Source of the DNA: Muriicola sp. Z0-33
GTDB lineage: Bacteria > Bacteroidota > Bacteroidia > Flavobacteriales > Flavobacteriaceae
Direction: 5' to 3'
Assembly (NCBI RefSeq): GCF_026126425.1
Contig: NZ_JAFMPW010000002.1
Span: forward strand, 124,001 to 188,000
Length of the DNA stretch: 64,000 nucleotides
Below are positions 61,658-64,000 of this stretch, one piece after another. A model generated the notes under the pieces. The model saw only the letters and a program-made list of their open reading frames with translations, made no database searches and was not told the origin of the DNA. Made by a program: the position numbers and the translations under genes. Every line of letters starts with the position of its first letter. The stretch's first letter is position 1.

Positions 61658-62524
61658 TTGAGAAAGCGCAAACTGGAAATAGCAGTTGTTTCAGATGTTC
61701 ACCTTGGCACCATTGGCTGTCATGCAGAAGAACTTATTTCTTATTTAAATAGCATAAAACCTTCTATATTAGTTTTAAATGGAGACATCATTGATGTCTG
61801 GCAATTCAATAAACGGTATTTTCCACCATCACATTTAAAAGTCCTGAAAAAAATAATTGGAATGGCTTCCAATGGGACAGAGATATATTATATCACAGGG
61901 AACCATGATGAGGTACTGAGAAAATTTAGTGGCACAACCATGGGTAACATCAATATTGTAGACAAGCTTGTACTTAACTTAAATGGAAAGAAAGCATGGT
62001 TCTTTCATGGAGATGTTTTTGATCTATCCGTACAGAACAGCAAATGGCTCGCTAAGCTCGGAAGCTATGGCTACAACTTGCTAATTCGTCTTAACCGCAT
62101 TATAAATTGGATATTATCCAAATTAGGACGGGGTAAATATTCGCTCTCAAAAAGAATTAAAAACAGCGTTAAAGGTGCAGTGAAATTTGTCAGTAATTTT
62201 GAAAAAACGGCCGTTGAACTGGCCCTGGAAAATGGATATGATTATGTATTATGCGGGCATATTCATCAACCGAAAAAAGAAGTGCATGAAAACAAATATG
62301 GCAAATGCACCTATTTAAATTCCGGGGATTGGGTAGAAAATCTGACCGCCCTGGAATATTCCTTTAAACGATGGAAAATTTATCACTACAATCAGGACAA
62401 ATTGTCTCCCTTCTACGCCGATGAAGATCTTAAAGGGATGGATATGAACGAGTTAATAGCATCTATTGTTGCGAAGAAATCAAAACAAAAAAAAGCAAAA
62501 GACGGGGAATCAATTGATGAGTAA
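61658..62524 (+). CDS. LpxH-like UDP-2,3-diacylglucosamine diphosphatase / metallophosphoesterase
   Basis: 288 residues, using a TTG start because a stop codon lies 21 bases upstream in frame and no ATG is available. The metal-binding motifs follow in order: VSDVHLG, LNGDIIDVWQF, YYITGNHDEVL, FFHGDVFDL and CGHIHQPKKE. This set matches calcineurin-like LpxH/LpxH2 phosphoesterases, which cleave UDP-diacylglucosamine to lipid X in lipid A synthesis, although other substrates occur. A basic C-terminus (AKKSKQKKAKDG) may touch the membrane. Its last 15 bases overlap the convergent FAD/Fe-S oxidase gene. Confidence 0.85.
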   Translation: MRKRKLEIAVVSDVHLGTIGCHAEELISYLNSIKPSILVLNGDIIDVWQFNKRYFPPSHLKVLKKIIGMASNGTEIYYITGNHDEVLRKFSGTTMGNINIVDKLVLNLNGKKAWFFHGDVFDLSVQNSKWLAKLGSYGYNLLIRLNRIINWILSKLGRGKYSLSKRIKNSVKGAVKFVSNFEKTAVELALENGYDYVLCGHIHQPKKEVHENKYGKCTYLNSGDWVENLTALEYSFKRWKIYHYNQDKLSPFYADEDLKGMDMNELIASIVAKKSKQKKAKDGESIDE

Positions 62525-64000
62525 AGCTTCTTTTAGAATGGTTACAGGATGCTTTGCTGTTTTACCGGTCCCATCAAAAATCTGATGCCTGCAACTTGTC
62601 CCATTTGCAGAAATAAGCACTTGTTCATCCGATTTTCGAATTGCAGGGAACAACTTTAGCTCCCCTATTTTCATACTAATTTCATAATGCTCTTTCTCAT
62701 ACCCAAATGAACCTGCCATCCCACAACAACCAGATGATATTATGGTAACATTATGATTTACTGGTAAGTTCAGGATATCAAAAGTCACCTTCTGATCAGA
62801 CAATGCTTTTTGATGGCAATGATTGTGAATTTTTATGGTTCTGGCCGTCTCGTCAAAATGATCACTGCCTATACGTTCTTCTTTAATCTCCCTGGCCAAA
62901 TATTCTTCGATTAAATACACTTGCGACCCTATTTTATCTATCAGCTCCGACTCAATACCAAACCTCAGGTATTCATCGCGGAAGGTAAGGATGGCCGAAG
63001 GCTCCAATCCTACAATAGGGAGCCCCTGATCAATAAATTCACGAATTTTATCTGCATTTCTTTCGGCTAGTCTTTTGGCTTGTTTTAAGAAGCCTTTGGA
63101 GATATAGGTGCGTCCGCTTTCCCCATAGAACAGCCGAACATCATAGCCAAGTTTGGTCAAAAGTAAAATTGCATCTTTCCCCAACTCCACATCCAGATAA
63201 TTGGTAAACTCATCAATATATAAAATAAGCTTATGCTCACCCGGACCGTACTTGTCCCTGATATTATTTAAATATTTATTGAAATTAAAGCTTGCTACTT
63301 TTGGCAGTGCTCTTTGTTTCGCTACTCCAGATAGTTTCTTAATAATGCCTCCGAGAAATTTAGAAGAATACACGGCATTGGTCAGGCCAGGCAACTTGCT
63401 GCCCAATTTATTTAGTCTGGTAGCATGTGCAAATATTTTGCTTCTTATTGGATACCCATTAGCCTCCTGATACTGATATTGAAATTCAGATTTAAGTGTT
63501 GCGATATCCACATTACTTGGGCATTCAGTGCTGCATGCCTTGCAACTTAAACAGAGATCAAAAACCTCTTTTAGATCGGGCTGATCAAAAGGATTCTTCT
63601 GCTGCCCTCCCCCAGTCAGGTATTCGCGCAAAGCATTGGCCCTGCCTCTTGTGGTATCTTTTTCACTTCTGGTGGCATGGTAGGACGGGCACATGGCACC
63701 GGCCATCTTTTCTGTTTTCCTGCAATCTCCACTGCCGTTGCATTTTTCCGCCGCTTTAAGGATCCCCTCACTGTCAGAGAAATCCATAAAGGTGGAGATA
63801 TTTGGTTCTTCTCTGTCTATTTCATAGCGCAGGGATTCATCCATGGGATACGCATCAACAATTTTCCCCGGGTTAAATATGTTTTTAGGATCAAAACAGG
63901 ACTTCAACCGCTTCAGTAAATCATAATTCTCATGGCCTATCATTAAGGGTATAAACTCTGCCCTTACAATACCATCCCCATGTTCGCCACTAAATGAACC
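62510..64000 (-). CDS. FAD/Fe-S D-lactate dehydrogenase-like oxidase, C-terminal half (5' end beyond window)
   Basis: The frame is open from the right edge for 497 codons to a stop at 62510-62512, so the true start lies beyond 64000. An internal ATG at 63943 is not the start. The first visible residues GSFSGEHGDGIVRAEF belong to the FAD-linked oxidase C-terminal domain (SGEHGDG), followed by FDPKNIFNPGKIVDA. Then come 4Fe-4S ligand clusters CNGSGDCRKTEKMAGAMCPS and CLSCKACSTECPSNVD, and a CCG domain (SSGCCGMAGSFGYEKEHYE). It resembles the roughly 970-residue fusion of GlcD/Dld2 and GlpC-like parts that oxidises D-2-hydroxyacids and reduces quinone. Confidence 0.9.
   Translation of the reverse strand, partial: GSFSGEHGDGIVRAEFIPLMIGHENYDLLKRLKSCFDPKNIFNPGKIVDAYPMDESLRYEIDREEPNISTFMDFSDSEGILKAAEKCNGSGDCRKTEKMAGAMCPSYHATRSEKDTTRGRANALREYLTGGGQQKNPFDQPDLKEVFDLCLSCKACSTECPSNVDIATLKSEFQYQYQEANGYPIRSKIFAHATRLNKLGSKLPGLTNAVYSSKFLGGIIKKLSGVAKQRALPKVASFNFNKYLNNIRDKYGPGEHKLILYIDEFTNYLDVELGKDAILLLTKLGYDVRLFYGESGRTYISKGFLKQAKRLAERNADKIREFIDQGLPIVGLEPSAILTFRDEYLRFGIESELIDKIGSQVYLIEEYLAREIKEERIGSDHFDETARTIKIHNHCHQKALSDQKVTFDILNLPVNHNVTIISSGCCGMAGSFGYEKEHYEISMKIGELKLFPAIRKSDEQVLISANGTSCRHQIFDGTGKTAKHPVTILKEALLIN

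Overview
The window looks like chromosome from a marine-type member of the Flavobacteriaceae (Bacteroidota). The evidence is a type IX secretion sorting domain (C-terminus of 52005-52493), many short lipoprotein signal peptides, -33 TTTG / -7 TAnnTTTG promoters, a fused E1 alpha/beta 2-oxoacid dehydrogenase, weak or absent Shine-Dalgarno sites and moderate to low GC. I see no rRNA, tRNA, CRISPR array or intact insertion sequence. Species cannot be named from the sequence.

Layout. 1-11,649 is accessory in character: a truncated membrane protein at the left edge, a DUF4382 lipoprotein, a zinc-protease-like lipoprotein, then an AT-rich block. That block holds a three-gene operon ending in a 70-residue peptide with a CPCP...CC tail (2995-5811), a fulvocin C-related lipoprotein with eight C-terminal cysteines (6099-6740) and a GPP34/GOLPH3-like protein (7395-8084). 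A lipoprotein with a putative sugar-binding fold, a cytochrome c / PQQ sugar dehydrogenase and a BLUF blue-light sensor follow. 11,759-28,527 is mixed metabolism and envelope: S33 and M1/M61-like peptidases, a membrane AraC regulator, a DUF5694 protein, an NrtR-like regulator divergent from an alpha/beta hydrolase across a 19-bp palindrome, an FdhF/YdeP oxidoreductase, a Bcr/CflA exporter, TerC, a hibernation factor and two paralogous small secreted proteins. Two minus-strand genes end inside heptanucleotide tandem repeats.

29,220-35,453 is the clearest specialised system: eight tightly packed minus-strand genes encoding a flavoprotein, a methyltransferase, a type III polyketide synthase, an enoyl-reductase-type SDR (YX6K), a hot-dog dehydratase, a ketosynthase, an acyl carrier protein and a small membrane protein. 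This is a private fatty-acid elongation set joined to a type III PKS with methylation and oxidation, which predicts a tailored alkyl-phenol, quinone or pyrone lipid. 35,553-48,818 is mostly conserved housekeeping: OmpA-like and lipocalin-like lipoproteins, E1 dehydrogenase, a 2OG-Fe(II) oxygenase, SUI1/YciH, nucleoside phosphorylase, uracil-DNA glycosylase, a YfcC transporter and a MutS2-like ATPase without an Smr domain.

49,017-55,369 is a surface-protein locus (lipoproteins, a phage-appendage-like protein, a small beta-barrel, a T9SS cargo protein) divergent from a TPR/transmembrane/LuxR-type regulator. The intergenic region carries six TGGACA direct repeats. 55,407-64,000 contains a DCC thiol oxidoreductase, a three-gene overlapping operon (ATP-grasp ligase, N-formylglutamate amidohydrolase-like enzyme, DUF1704/MATCAP-like metallopeptidase), a DctA/GltP symporter, chorismate synthase, an LpxH-like phosphoesterase and the C-terminal half of a D-lactate-dehydrogenase-like FAD/Fe-S oxidase cut by the right edge.
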